NCBI RefSeq assembly: GCF_002276045.1
Contig: NZ_NQMR01000023.1
Location: forward strand, 1-43,227
Length of the DNA stretch: 43,227 nt
Reading direction: 5' to 3'
From: Pseudoalteromonas sp. NBT06-2
GTDB taxonomy: Bacteria; Pseudomonadota; Gammaproteobacteria; Enterobacterales; Alteromonadaceae
The notes under the pieces: model-generated
Database searches by the model: none
Seen by the model: the letters and a program-made list of their open reading frames with translations, nothing else
What the model was told of the DNA's origin: nothing
Position numbers and translations under genes: made by a program
Shown: positions 9,724 through 20,682 of the stretch, one piece after another
Numbering within the stretch: position 1 is the first letter of the stretch
Layout: every line of letters starts with the position of its first letter

Positions 9724-10251
9724 TTACCTTTATTATTTACTTCACTTTAAGCTTAGTCTAAGAGGAAAAAGCAAATTGGTATGCTGGTATTACTGCAGGT
9801 TTTAACCACTCAGATGGCGATAATATAGGTGATCCAGATACAAAATATGGTATAAGGTGGATATCTTTTAAATCAGTGGCTAGCCGTTGAATCAGAGTTA
9901 GTTTTACATGGAAATGAATCAAATTGATTCTATGATTCAGTTGAATTCTCTAATGAGTGCGAGACTTTAAAACAAGAATATAATTATGGTTTTATTGGAC
10001 TGCGGGTCACTAAACCTGTTGGTAATGTATTTGCGTTTACTGCTCGTTTAAGTGGGGCTTTGGCCAATTATGACTCTAATTTAACCGGTAGCGAAAGTAA
10101 GTTTAATGTGAGTGGTTCACTAGGTATATTATGGAATATTGGCCAAACTAGCCAACTCACTTTAGAGCTACAGCAAGTAGATTATGCACTTGTTAATAAA
10201 GCCCATGAAAATATCATTAGCTCTAACCTTGCTTTCACTATGAAATTCTAA
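9724..10251 (+). pseudogene. Decayed outer-membrane beta-barrel protein
   Basis: The relic reads NWYAGITAGFNHSDGDNI, then DPDTKYGI, a frameshift near 9855, GGYLLNQWLAVESELVLHG, an in-frame stop near 9925, and FIGLRVTKPVGNVFAFTARL. It ends SSNLAFTMKF with a terminal Phe, the usual last residue of barrels assembled by the BAM machinery. The alternating hydrophobic strands and the size (about 170 residues) fit a small OmpA-transmembrane/OMP_b-brl type. Stops and a frameshift in the first half mean it cannot give a whole barrel; an in-frame ATG at 10060 could yield only the last 63 residues. It directly follows the lipoprotein relic and ends at a good terminator. Confidence 0.75.
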
Positions 10252-10297
10252 TCAACTATTGTTATTAACTTGTCTAAGTCATATTGTTTATATTGAG

Positions 10298-10330
10298 AAG
10301 TCTCTTTTATTAAAGAGACTTTTTTATTTT
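10298..10330 (+). terminator. Rho-independent terminator
   Basis: A 10-bp perfect stem lies here: AAGTCTCTTT (10298-10307), loop TATT, AAAGAGACTT (10312-10321), followed by TTTTTATTTTT. It terminates the decayed lipoprotein/barrel operon, showing that this was once a complete transcription unit. Confidence 0.88.
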
Positions 10331-10339
10331 TATACGCCT

Positions 10340-10608
10340 CTATACCCAAGCCACTTCAAGATGTGAGGTTCAGGACTGCTGAGCAATTCATGATCTAGGC
10401 GCATCTTTGCATTAATGGTTACTCCCTTAAAAAAAGATGGAACAACGAGCATGATTTGCTCAGAAGTCCCTGTAAGGTTGGTTTATAAATGCTTTATGCA
10501 GCGTTATTGATTTTGAAAAGGGAATACCATGTTCTTCAATCAATGCCTTGCCTAAAGCATTTCTAATTCCAACTGAATCCTGCATCTTGAAGTGGTTTGG
10601 GTATATAT
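10340..10608 (-). mobile_element. Miniature inverted-repeat element, copy 2 (short form, inverted)
   Basis: This is the reverse complement of copy 1, starting TATACCCAAGCCACTTCAAG and ending CTTGAAGTGGTTTGGGTATA. Like copy 1 it lacks the 48-bp internal block. It lies just after the barrel gene's terminator and just before the end of the lipase-like relic. With copy 1 it brackets the barrel relic in inverted orientation, an arrangement that could allow inversion of 9.1-10.3 kb by recombination. Confidence 0.88.
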
Positions 10609-10649
10609 AATATTGCGTAGGCCAATTATGTGGCTGTATATTCTTATTT

Positions 10650-11293
10650 TTAACCCCTCAGATCTGTCACATCAAAAGTCGCTGTATGAGGTAAATTAAC
10701 ATTACTCCCCAGCACACTATCCCGGATATCAATATAACTATCACTAAAATCTGCACAAATACCAAATTTATTTATACCGTAATCCCAAAGTACACCAGTA
10801 TAAACAGATACGGGATCTAAATAAGTTGTTTGAATTTGAATAGCTGAATTTTTCTCTTTCACTGCTTCACATAAACCTAACGCCACAAAAGCATCACAGC
10901 TATGACCTATAGCATGTATCGATGTAATTTTGCTTTATTCAATCAGCTTTAATCCTATTTGATAGCCAATTTTTTTGCTGAAACAGAGCAGATTAATATA
11001 TTGTCAGAAAACTCAGACCAATCTAGACTAATATTTTGTTGAGCTACATCTGTATTATTTTTCTTAATTAACATTTGTAATACATCACTCCAACTATCAG
11101 AGTTATCTTTTACACCATGTGCTGAAATAGAGATAAACTCAGCTTGTGAATTTAAAGGAATATTGATGACCGATGATAAATCTCTGGGCCAAAAAGCATA
11201 AGCGATAAAGCCAAGAGAGCCCAATATAAATGGAATGCCAGGAATAATCACTAATAGCCAAACAGCCCATCGGACTAACTGTTTTTTTGAAAT
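10650..11293 (-). pseudogene. Decayed alpha/beta-hydrolase (lipase-like), exported or anchored
   Basis: The first piece begins with an N-terminal membrane anchor (QLVRWAVWLLVIIPGIPFIL) and ends SVSAKKLAIK at 10955. A one-base shift in a run of A residues there restores the downstream frame, KIGYQIGLKLIE, which then meets an in-frame stop. It resumes with SIHAIGHSCDAFVALGLCEA, where GHSxxA marks the nucleophile elbow, and TTYLDPVSVYTGVLWDYG. A later acidic stretch ends TATFDVTDL. No ATG precedes the anchor; an in-frame stop lies at 11294-11296. Loss of the start, a frameshift and a stop together indicate decay. The fold is suggested by the elbow motif and layout; the substrate is unknown. Confidence 0.65.
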
Positions 11294-11375
11294 TTAATTT
11301 ATATTTAAAGGCTTAATTTATATTCTAAAAGATATTATAATTAAAATATAAGATAACAAATTACATATTGGGCAG

Positions 11376-11610
11376 CTACCTAACAGCCTAATATTTCACG
11401 TCTTGTTGCACTAAGAATTTCTCGGTATTTTTACCTTGTATTAAGGCCAGCGTTGCTAGAATCTCCGCTGAAAACATTGTGGTGTAACATCAATAGGCCA
11501 GCCTGTTTTAACACCTTAAATATAGCTATAACGCTTATCATCTTTTAATAAAAACGTTTTGCAGATCCACTTGTTGCGAGTGCTCCTTGTGATAGGGAAA
11601 TCAACATAAT
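11376..11610 (-). pseudogene. 3' remnant of an ApbE-like flavin transferase
   Basis: A fragment too broken for a continuous reading frame. On the minus strand it reads GALATSGSAKRFLLKDDKRY, SYI, stop, GVKTGWPIDVTPQ. This corresponds to the ApbE (FAD:protein FMN transferase) segment usually written ATSG..yR.....gkrysHi.dPrTG.P. After a shift it continues AEILATLALIQGKNTEKFLV, ending QQDVKY, stop, AVR, stop (11376-11378). The order and spacing match the C-terminal third of ApbE; the rest is gone. In intact ApbE this region supports flavin and metal binding. Recognition is by motif only, so confidence is moderate. Confidence 0.55.
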
Positions 11611-11634
11611 TTGATTGTTATTAAGATTAGGTTT

Positions 11635-11991
11635 TTATCCTACTTTAAATAATGAAAGGTTTAATGGCACAGAATCACCTAACCAATAAGCAAAATCCGT
11701 ATGATCTTTCATATCATCACCGGTTTGTGCATGCACAAGTACACTAAGATTATTACGATTCTTATCAAGCCATGGGATAAACTCATTAAAATCTTTATCA
11801 GTAAAACTTATTTGGCAACTATGTTTTGGATGAGGCCCCACTGGTTTTAAATGAACTCTACCGACCTTTAAATCAAAATTCTTACCAGCTCTAGCACATA
11901 AGTCACTCGCAAACTTCAATGTATCAGTATCGAAATATACATGTGCGTGATAAAAATGATGACTGTTTACCGGATTTTTAAAATCAATCAT
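11635..11991 (-). CDS. DOPA 4,5-dioxygenase family protein
   Basis: Small cytoplasmic protein (118 residues) of the DOPA 4,5-dioxygenase family, whose fungal member opens the ring of DOPA. Family features seen: FYHAHVYFD (13-21), VGRVHLKPVGPHPKHSCQISF (44-64), WLDKNR (74-79), LVHAQTGDDMKDHTDFAYWLG (85-105) and PLNLSLF near the end. The repeated His residues (H14, H16, H53, H86, H96) are candidates for metal or substrate binding. It starts 30 bp after a TetR gene on the same strand, with AAGGGA nine bases before ATG 11991, so TetR probably co-transcribes with it. Bacterial members are uncharacterised; the activity is inferred from family only. Confidence 0.8.
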   Translation of the reverse strand: MIDFKNPVNSHHFYHAHVYFDTDTLKFASDLCARAGKNFDLKVGRVHLKPVGPHPKHSCQISFTDKDFNEFIPWLDKNRNNLSVLVHAQTGDDMKDHTDFAYWLGDSVPLNLSLFKVG

Positions 11992-12021
11992 TTATATTTC
12001 CCTTATTTATTTAGATTGTAA

Positions 12022-12615
12022 TTATAATTGTGCTGTAGAAAACATAATTACCTCTTTAAGTTCTGAAAAACTTGCCCCATTTCGCGCCATCACAGCCAAA
12101 CCAAATTGCAACGATATAACAAAACAAGCCATAACTGATGGTGAGCGTCCACTATTAACACTGCTTTTCATAGCTTCATTGCTAAAAGCCTCTATCAAAA
12201 ATGATTTTGTGGCTGCGTTTATTTTCAATATGGCCTGTACGGCGTCTTTTGGAATACAAGTACCACCAATCTCACTTGTACTAATACAAACGAAACACCC
12301 ACTAGGCAATTTAGGATCTGTCACCATTTCAGCAATAGATATTAAGTAATCTTGCACTCTATCAGTCAAAAGTTTATCTGCTGAAAAAAGGTACTTTCCA
12401 TGAATCACACCATGTTTTTCCACATACTTTTCTAACGCACTTTTATACAGGTTTTCTTTATTACCAAATGCCGAATATAAGCTAGGTTTATTAATCCCCA
12501 TAGCAGTAGTCAAATCCGATAAAGAAGTACCTGGATAACCATTTCTCCAAAAGACTTCCATTGCTTGCTCTAGAGCTATGTCTTTATCAAAAGAGCGGTG
12601 ACGACCAGCTTTCAT
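12022..12615 (-). CDS. TetR/AcrR-family repressor
   Basis: A 197-residue TetR regulator. The N-terminal HTH is clear: GRHRSFDKDIALEQAMEVFW, then GYPGTSLSDLTTAMGINKPSLYSAFGNKENLY (about 27-58), the canonical TetR recognition helix. The C-terminal half is the ligand-binding/dimerisation domain, including CFVCIS. I start it at ATG 12615 with AGAGA a few bases upstream; an in-frame extension to 12699 would run into the divergent promoter. It faces the SDR and azoreductase relics across 127 bp and precedes a DOPA-dioxygenase-like gene. Regulators of this type (YxaF/NemR-like layout) often sense electrophiles or quinones, which fits these neighbours, but its targets are now broken. Confidence 0.87.
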   Translation of the reverse strand: MKAGRHRSFDKDIALEQAMEVFWRNGYPGTSLSDLTTAMGINKPSLYSAFGNKENLYKSALEKYVEKHGVIHGKYLFSADKLLTDRVQDYLISIAEMVTDPKLPSGCFVCISTSEIGGTCIPKDAVQAILKINAATKSFLIEAFSNEAMKSSVNSGRSPSVMACFVISLQFGLAVMARNGASFSELKEVIMFSTAQL

Positions 12616-12742
12616 TTTTTTCTCTTTAAGTTTATTAAATATCTGCTTGTAATTATGTACCGATAAGTATAGATCTGTCAATAATCTACCGATTGGCACA
12701 GAATTAATTCACCTTCAAAATAAGACAAATAGGAATAAGAAC

Positions 12743-13476
12743 ATGTAAAATATATCAGGTGAAACAGCGGTATAGGCTATGCAACTGCGAAGAAATTTAA
12801 AGCACTAGGGGCTAATGTCATAATTACAGGAAAATCTGAAAAAAGAGTACAAGTTGCCGCAAATGAGTTAGGTGCTAAAGGAATTGTTGCTGATGTAATG
12901 AATTTATCGGCATTAGGTGATCTTGTAGGTCAAGTTAAGAATGAATTTGGTCAACTTGATATTTTATTTGTTAATGCGGGGGTATTTATGCCCGGACCAG
13001 TTGGCCAAATTACCGAGAAAGTATTCGATACTCAAATGGCCATCAATTTTAAAGGTGCTGTATTTACTATTGAAAAATTTCTATCCATATTAAGTAATGG
13101 TGCATCTATCATTAATTTATCTTCTATCAATGCTTATACTGACATGCCTAATACAGCTATATACGCTGCTTCAAAAGCAGCTTTAAATGCATACACTAGA
13201 ACAGCCGCTACTGAGTTAACGCCTAGAGAAATTAGAATCAATTCAGTAAACCCAGGAGCAATTTCAACCCCTATTTTTGGTAAAATAGGCATGCAAGAAG
13301 AACAGATAAACGACTTTGCCAACGCTATACAAAATAGAATTCCTCTAAAACGCTTTGGGCAATCTGAAGATATAGCAAACCTTGTGACTTTTTTAGCATC
13401 TGATGATGCTTCATTTATCACAGGTAGTGAATACAATATTGATGGTGGTATGAATATAAACCTTCTTTTATCTTAA
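12743..13476 (+). pseudogene. Short-chain dehydrogenase/reductase with wrecked N-terminus
   Basis: NAD(P)-dependent SDR whose start is destroyed. ATG 12743 (AGGAA seven bases upstream) is followed at once by TAA. The glycine motif can be read as ISGET|SGIGYATA only after a frame change near 12765, and the first beta strand is short by several residues. From there the frame is intact to TAA 13474-13476: LFVNAGVFMPG (NAG motif), INLSSINAY (catalytic Ser), YAASKAALNAY (YxxxK), NSVNPGAISTPIFGKIG and the family ending SFITGSEYNIDGG. Translation from the internal ATG 12898 would lack the cofactor-binding Rossmann half and should be inactive. It is divergent from TetR. A hairpin (GACTGCAT/ATGCAGTC) follows at 13496-13516, before the azoreductase. 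Confidence 0.8.
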
Positions 13477-13546
13477 AACTTAACCTTATAAACCTGACTG
13501 CATAATAAATGCAGTCAAAAAATCGACTGAATAAAGAGAAGGTCAT

Positions 13547-14185
13547 ATGACTAAGCACATATTAAGAGTTGATAGCAGTATGCGAAAGTATGGCTCCTAC
13601 AGTCGTAAGTTCGTTGATACTTTAGTTATGCAACTCAATAAAAAAGAACAGCACATAATAAAATCACGAGATCTCTGTGAAGGGATACCATTTATTGATG
13701 AACAGTGGATCGCTGCAAATGTCACCCCAATTAATGAACACACACCTGAAAAAAGTAAAGCATTATTGCAATCCGACTCTCTAATTAAAGAGTTACAATA
13801 ATCTGATATTATCGTTATTGGGCTAGCTATTTATAACTTTTCAGTACCTGCAGCATTTAAAGCTTGGATTGACCAAGTGGTAAGATCCAACACAACTTTT
13901 CGTTATACTAAAAGTGGAGCTGAGGGTTTACTTAAAAATAAGAAAGCATATGTGATCATTACCTCTGGCGTTACTAAAAAGGATAGTGATATTGATTTTT
14001 TCTCTGAATATATACGCCATATTTTAGGCTTTATTGGTATTAAAGATCTCACTTTTATTGATAGTAGTGGAATTGGACATAACGAAACTAAGGTTTTATC
14101 CCTAGCCAATAAGGCTATTATGGCAATTTTGAATAGAACAAACCAAATAAAAAGCAACGAGTATAAGGGTTACTTGTTGCTTTGA
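13547..14185 (+). pseudogene. azoR: FMN-dependent NADH:quinone/azo reductase (AzoR) with one nonsense codon
   Basis: AzoR-type flavodoxin-fold oxidoreductase, reducing quinones and azo compounds with NADH. One frame runs from ATG 13547 (AGAGAAGG upstream) to TGA 14183-14185, broken only by TAA at 13799-13801 (codon 85). Before it: HILRVDSSMRKYGSYSRKF, the FMN phosphate-binding loop. After it: SDIIVIGLAIYNFSVPAAFKAW, the family core (usually IGaPMYNFsiP), then FRYTKSGAEGL and YVIITSG. The length of 212 codons is close to the family norm (about 200). A single substitution would restore the gene, so it may be a recent loss or a sequencing error. It follows the broken SDR with 70 bp between, likely the same TetR-controlled unit. 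Confidence 0.82.
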
Positions 14186-14222
14186 GGGGAATTAATTCAT
14201 ATGTTTAACTGAGCAATTAAAA

Positions 14223-15374
14223 TTAGTGGCTAAAAATATGCTCATTTAACTCAGCTAAAGCATCTAACCATTTACTAACAGTTTTTTCGTCATGGGGTGC
14301 AGGTGATACTCCTTTGACCAAGTCACCAGCAATTAAAGACTCAATCGCTATCGCAACAGTTAAAGAGACTAAACGCGCCATCGCTGAACCATTTTCATTG
14401 CCGGCTTCATCTACACCATAGCTACCATTAAATACTGTTTTATTTCCTTGAGGATCTTTAACTTCAAGCTCAACAGATAATACAACACGGTCTGATTCGC
14501 CTTCATCATATTGGTGATTAGTCCAAAGCCCATCACTGATAGCTTGCAAACGTTTCATGCCTGCATCGCCAGTTAAAGTATCAACTTCAGTGAACAAGCT
14601 ATTCCATGCTTGTGCCCAGCCATTTAAACGTAAAGTTCCGCGAACAAACTCTTGCACATTCCAATCATTATCAAAACCATATTGCGTTTGAAATGGGATT
14701 GAGTCACGGTTTGGATAAGCCTGAAAAGTCTCTTTCGAACCATCAGCTAAAGTCACATCAAAATCTGATAATGCTAACCAAGGTTTTTCTATTTGTTTTA
14801 CTTGGCCTTCACCTATCCATTGTGCTGGAGATTTAAGCGCTTTTAATACACCTAATGGTGACCAAGAGAATTTATATTTAAAGTCATTAGCTACTTTAGG
14901 AAAACCACCACAATATGAACGGAAGTAATGCTGGTTATTTTTATCAAAGTACTGTGATGCCTCATATTTAGCGACTAAAGTATGTGCGAATAAATGGTCT
15001 AAACCAGGATCTAAACCCACTTCATTTACAAAGCTTAATCCTGCTGACTTTGCTTTTTCATCTAACGCCTGCATTTCGGGTGATATATAACTACTTGAAA
15101 CAAAATGTACTTTATTACCTAAACAAATCTCAGCCACTTGTACGTGCATAGTTGCGGGTAACATAGATATAACAACATCGCCCGCTTCTATTTCTTGCTC
15201 CAATGATGACCATTCTAGTTGTTTAACTGGAATATCAATCTTTAAGCTTGTTACTGCTTGCTGCGCTTTTTCTAAAGTACGATTCCATAACACTAATTTT
15301 TGTCCAGATAATGCAACTTTACGTATACCTGGTAGTGATGATAACCCTGCGCCTAACCAATGAACTGTGCTCAT
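14223..15374 (-). CDS. Saccharopine reductase, LYS9 type (L-glutamate-forming)
   Basis: Oxidoreductase interconverting saccharopine and 2-aminoadipate 6-semialdehyde plus glutamate, using NAD(P). It has 383 residues. The N-terminal dinucleotide site is VHWLGAGLSSLPG. The LYS9 signature region is plain: SSSYISPEMQALDEKAKSAG (about 93-112), NEVGLDPGLDHLFA (about 116-129) and YCGGFPKVANDFKYKFSWSP (about 154-173), matching fungal saccharopine reductase. It starts nine bases after the stop of the LYS1-type gene, its ribosome-binding site (AAGAGA) lying inside that gene's end, so the two form one operon. The direction (lysine breakdown or synthesis) cannot be told from sequence. The divergent kinase/phospholyase makes the same semialdehyde if its substrate is hydroxylysine. 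Confidence 0.87.
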   Translation of the reverse strand: MSTVHWLGAGLSSLPGIRKVALSGQKLVLWNRTLEKAQQAVTSLKIDIPVKQLEWSSLEQEIEAGDVVISMLPATMHVQVAEICLGNKVHFVSSSYISPEMQALDEKAKSAGLSFVNEVGLDPGLDHLFAHTLVAKYEASQYFDKNNQHYFRSYCGGFPKVANDFKYKFSWSPLGVLKALKSPAQWIGEGQVKQIEKPWLALSDFDVTLADGSKETFQAYPNRDSIPFQTQYGFDNDWNVQEFVRGTLRLNGWAQAWNSLFTEVDTLTGDAGMKRLQAISDGLWTNHQYDEGESDRVVLSVELEVKDPQGNKTVFNGSYGVDEAGNENGSAMARLVSLTVAIAIESLIAGDLVKGVSPAPHDEKTVSKWLDALAELNEHIFSH

Positions 15375-15383
15375 GTTATTCTC

Positions 15384-16454
15384 TTATATTTGATTAATTT
15401 TTTGATTAAATACGTGATTAGCTCTTTGCCAAACACCTTGTTCTAAATTATCTAGCTGTAACAAATGTGGTAGTAATTGCTGACAAAAATCTTCGCTACT
15501 TTCCACAGGAAGTAATGAAGGGAGGTGATCAATTGCAATTAAATCTAATGGGTTGTCGCCTTCAACTAAACGTAATGTAGGATCAGAAAATGTTGTGCAT
15601 TTATCATAAATAGGCAGCGGATTATAATCGCCATAAGGATCACAACTTACATCACAAATAATTGATAACCTACGATCTGCTTGATGAAGCATTTCAGTTG
15701 TTAAAAATGGTGGCAATGCGGATTGAATATATACACAGTTAACCACAACATCACATTCTAAAAGTTGTGGAAAAGGCCCGCCAACTTTAGTTTCTTCAAT
15801 GTCCCATTCTATTACTTGAGCGCCAACACTTTTAGCCATTTCAACAGCACCGCGACCGCTTCGGCCTTTTGCACCTATCACCAAAACTTTAGCTGATTTA
15901 TCACTAAGCGCTAATAAAGATTTAATTTCATTCACTAATGCATCTTGATTTGGTGATGAAGCTAACTTTGGTAAAACCGGAATCAATTGCTGTGAGCGTC
16001 TTGCAAATGCCTTTAAGGCAACAGCTGCGCCAGCAAAACCAGCCCAATAACCAAATGCTGCTATTCGACGATTATTTTCATCAACCAAGTACTCAAGATC
16101 AAATAACTGACCTTGCCCTTGAGTAAAACGTTGTAATACTTCTTTCCAACCTTGCTGGTTTTTATATACGTGAGCAAAGTGAATATGTTTATGGTCTAAT
16201 GGCCATTTTTCTTTCGTTAGTTCTTTTAAACCAAGGATAATAGTATCAAGTGGCGCTTCACGCCAACTATGTGCAGTCTGTATATCACACCCTATATCAC
16301 GGTATAACTCACTTGAAATTGCACTTTGCTCAGACTCTTCAACTGTTATTTTAAAGCCCGCATCTAAAAGCTGTTTCGCTACATTTGGGGTAAGCGCGAT
16401 GCGCTCTTCTAGTGGTTTTGTTTCAGCACGCAACCAAATATGTACTTTACTCAT
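15384..16454 (-). CDS. Saccharopine dehydrogenase, LYS1 type (L-lysine-forming)
   Basis: NAD-dependent enzyme interconverting saccharopine with lysine and 2-oxoglutarate. The predicted protein is 356 residues. The N-terminus IWLRAETKPLEERIALTPN is the alanine-dehydrogenase/LYS1 signature with the basic substrate-binding residues. The FGYWAGFAGAAVALKAFA helix and the Rossmann segment KVLVIGAKGRSGRGAVEMAK follow. LSIICDVSCDPYGDYNPLPI and LVEGDNPLDLIAIDHLPSLL close the domain as in yeast LYS1. I start at ATG 16454, which has TGAGGT eight bases upstream and matches the family; an in-frame ATG at 16484 is less likely. It is first gene of a two-gene operon with the LYS9-type enzyme and divergent from the kinase/phospholyase. 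Confidence 0.88.
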   Translation of the reverse strand: MSKVHIWLRAETKPLEERIALTPNVAKQLLDAGFKITVEESEQSAISSELYRDIGCDIQTAHSWREAPLDTIILGLKELTKEKWPLDHKHIHFAHVYKNQQGWKEVLQRFTQGQGQLFDLEYLVDENNRRIAAFGYWAGFAGAAVALKAFARRSQQLIPVLPKLASSPNQDALVNEIKSLLALSDKSAKVLVIGAKGRSGRGAVEMAKSVGAQVIEWDIEETKVGGPFPQLLECDVVVNCVYIQSALPPFLTTEMLHQADRRLSIICDVSCDPYGDYNPLPIYDKCTTFSDPTLRLVEGDNPLDLIAIDHLPSLLPVESSEDFCQQLLPHLLQLDNLEQGVWQRANHVFNQKINQI

Positions 16455-16619
16455 ATGTAATGACCTCAGACGACTGCTTTTCAATATTTTTGATTGAATA
16501 AGTAAAATGAACTTGAATTATTAGTGCTATTTATAGTACAAATAGAATACATTATCAACGATATAAATTATACGATATAGTGAATTCTAAAATTTAATCG
16601 TCAAAATAGAGGGTATTTT
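16455..16619. promoter_or_regulatory. Divergent promoter region of the saccharopine/phospholyase locus
   Basis: A 165-bp AT-rich region between the LYS1-type gene and the kinase/phospholyase. It holds a direct repeat ACGATATA (16558-16565 and 16572-16579, start-to-start 14 bp), which could be an operator, and TATAGT at 16532 as a possible -10. No regulator gene is adjacent, so the controlling factor is unknown. The promoters are not firmly assigned. Confidence 0.3.
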
Positions 16620-18956
<2,337 letters not shown>

Positions 18957-18962
18957 CACTAC

Positions 18963-19029
18963 TTCCCAAACCACCGCTAAATTAAAAGCTAGTTTGGGAA
19001 TAAAAATCCGCATATATAAGTACGGATTT
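18963..19029 (+). other. Two intercistronic stem-loops
   Basis: Between the phospholyase and nhaC lie TTCCCAAAC (18963-18971) with GTTTGGGAA (18992-19000), and AAATCCG (19004-19010) with CGGATTT (19023-19029). Neither has a proper U-tract, so they look more like mRNA processing or stability structures, or a leaky terminator, than a full stop. Confidence 0.5.
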
Positions 19030-19072
19030 CAAAGATAGTATTTACCAATAAAAACATAATAAGGAAATACCT

Positions 19073-20527
19073 ATGCCTCAAACTAAAGTTCCTAGCTTGC
19101 TGGATTCTCTCACCCCTATCGTTGCACTTTTACTGATGCTTGCAACTTCTGTTTATTTATTTTCATCTGATAGCTCTTCTGGTGCCAATCAAATTGCATT
19201 GATTATGTCTGCTTGTATCGCTGTATTAGTCGCCGTAAAAAATGGCTATAAATGGAAACAGCTAGAAGCAGGTATCGTAAAAAGCGTCGCTTCAGTTACT
19301 GGTGCTTTACTTATTTTATTTGCCGTGGGTGCGCTTATTGGTACTTGGATATTAGCAGGTACAGTACCAACAATGATTTATTACGGTATTCAACTATTAA
19401 GCCCTGATTATTTTTATGCTGCAAGTTGCTTAATTTGTGCCGTAATAGCGATTTGTATTGGCAGCTCTTGGACAGTTTCGGGCACCTTAGGTATCGCCTT
19501 GATTGGTATCGCTGCGGCATTAGGGTTAAACATAGAAATCACTGCTGGTGCAATTATTAGCGGCGCATATTTTGGTGATAAAATGTCACCATTATCAGAT
19601 ACAACAAATTTAGCTCCTGCTGTAGTGGGTACAGATATATTTAAACACATTAAACATATGAGTTGGACAACTGTACCCAGTATATTAATCGCTTTAACGG
19701 GTTTTTTAATACTAGGATTCAATAGCAATGTTGCAAATTCTAATACGCAGTTAAATGGTATATTAATGGTATTAGATTCTGATTTTGATATCGGCTTACA
19801 CCTATTATTGCCTTTAGTTGTTGTTTTGTTTTTAGCTTATAAAAAAAAACCTGCATTTCCCACTGTCATTCTAGGCTCTTTAGCAGGTGCTTTGTGTGCA
19901 CTGGTTTTTCAATTTGAAGGCATCGTAAAGTTTGCTAACGATGATAATTTATTACCTCTTATTGCTGCATTAAAAAGTATTTGGATCACAATGTTTTCAG
20001 GATATAAAGCTAATACCAGTGATACCGTAGTCAATGCACTATTAAGCCGAGGTGGTATGAGTAGCATGCTCAATACCATTTGGCTTATTTTATGCGCGAT
20101 GGCTTTTGGCGGAGTGATGGAAGTCAGCGGTATGCTAAAACGCATCGTGCAATCGCTATTAACATTAGTAAAAGGCAGTGCTAGTTTAATTATTACAACA
20201 TTAATCACCTGTATCGGTGCAAATATTATTACTGCAGATCAGTACATCGCCATAGTATTACCCGGTCGTATGCTTAAGGTTGAATATGCAAAACATGGAC
20301 TAGATCCCGTGAACTTAAGCCGTACCATAGAAGATTCAGCAACAATAACAAGCCCATTAGTACCTTGGAATACATGTGGTGCATATATGGCTGTTACTTT
20401 AGGCGTAGCAACTGTCGCTTATTTACCATATGCCTTTTTTAATCTGATTTGTCCTATTTTAAGTGCTATTTACGCGTATTTTAATATAAAAATAGAACGA
20501 CTTGAGGAAGATTTAGTCGCAGCTTAA
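19073..20527 (+). CDS. nhaC: NhaC-family sodium-coupled antiporter/transporter
   Basis: Inner-membrane protein of 484 residues with about eleven to twelve predicted helices. The family signature GAIISGAYFGDKMSPLSDTT (about residues 159-178) is complete, and the second-half repeat SRTIEDSATITSPLVPWNTC is also present. NhaC members were first described as Na+/H+ antiporters, but relatives carry organic solutes such as malate/lactate. It is 116 bp downstream of the kinase/phospholyase on the same strand with only two hairpins between, so it is probably co-expressed, and uptake of the amino-acid substrate of that enzyme is a reasonable inference. ATG 19073 has AAGGAAA seven bases upstream. Confidence 0.88.
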   Translation: MPQTKVPSLLDSLTPIVALLLMLATSVYLFSSDSSSGANQIALIMSACIAVLVAVKNGYKWKQLEAGIVKSVASVTGALLILFAVGALIGTWILAGTVPTMIYYGIQLLSPDYFYAASCLICAVIAICIGSSWTVSGTLGIALIGIAAALGLNIEITAGAIISGAYFGDKMSPLSDTTNLAPAVVGTDIFKHIKHMSWTTVPSILIALTGFLILGFNSNVANSNTQLNGILMVLDSDFDIGLHLLLPLVVVLFLAYKKKPAFPTVILGSLAGALCALVFQFEGIVKFANDDNLLPLIAALKSIWITMFSGYKANTSDTVVNALLSRGGMSSMLNTIWLILCAMAFGGVMEVSGMLKRIVQSLLTLVKGSASLIITTLITCIGANIITADQYIAIVLPGRMLKVEYAKHGLDPVNLSRTIEDSATITSPLVPWNTCGAYMAVTLGVATVAYLPYAFFNLICPILSAIYAYFNIKIERLEEDLVAA

Positions 20528-20574
20528 AGAGAGCAGCTCTAAACAACCCCAAAAAAGTTCAGGACATGACAAGC

Positions 20575-20613
20575 CCTATAAAAATAATTCCTATAAAAAT
20601 AATTCCTATAAAA
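20575..20613 (+). repeat. 15-bp tandem repeat, about 2.6 copies
   Basis: The unit CCTATAAAAATAATT is repeated exactly at 20575-20589 and 20590-20604, with a partial third copy from 20605. It lies between nhaC and the Fur-box promoter. It may be simple slippage DNA. Confidence 0.8.
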
Positions 20614-20646
20614 GGTAATTATTTTTATTATTTTGGCAATAAAGTG

Positions 20647-20682
20647 TTGACTCTGACCACAATACAATTGATAATCATTATC
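20647..20682 (+). promoter_or_regulatory. Sigma70-like promoter overlapped by a Fur box
   Basis: TTGACT (20647-20652), a 17-base spacer and GATAAT (20670-20675) make a near-consensus promoter. The same bases 20670-20682 read GATAATCATTATC, the palindromic core of the Fur operator, covering the -10 and the expected start point. Against the 19-base Fur consensus I count 15 matches. Iron-loaded Fur would block this promoter directly. No annotated gene starts within 200 bp downstream. Confidence 0.75.

Noticed and set aside
12898..13476. Treating the SDR as an intact 192-residue protein from ATG 12898
   Set aside because: That start removes the whole nucleotide-binding start of the Rossmann fold, whose sequence is still visible upstream with a stop and frame change.
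13496..13516. Hairpin GACTGCAT/ATGCAGTC between SDR and AzoR as a terminator
   Set aside because: It is followed by an A-run, not a T-run, on the coding strand, so it should not end transcription there.
14151..14183. Stem-loop at the end of the AzoR frame as a terminator
   Set aside because: There is good pairing (AAAGCAAC/GTTGCTTT), but it lies inside the frame's last codons and has no T-run after it.
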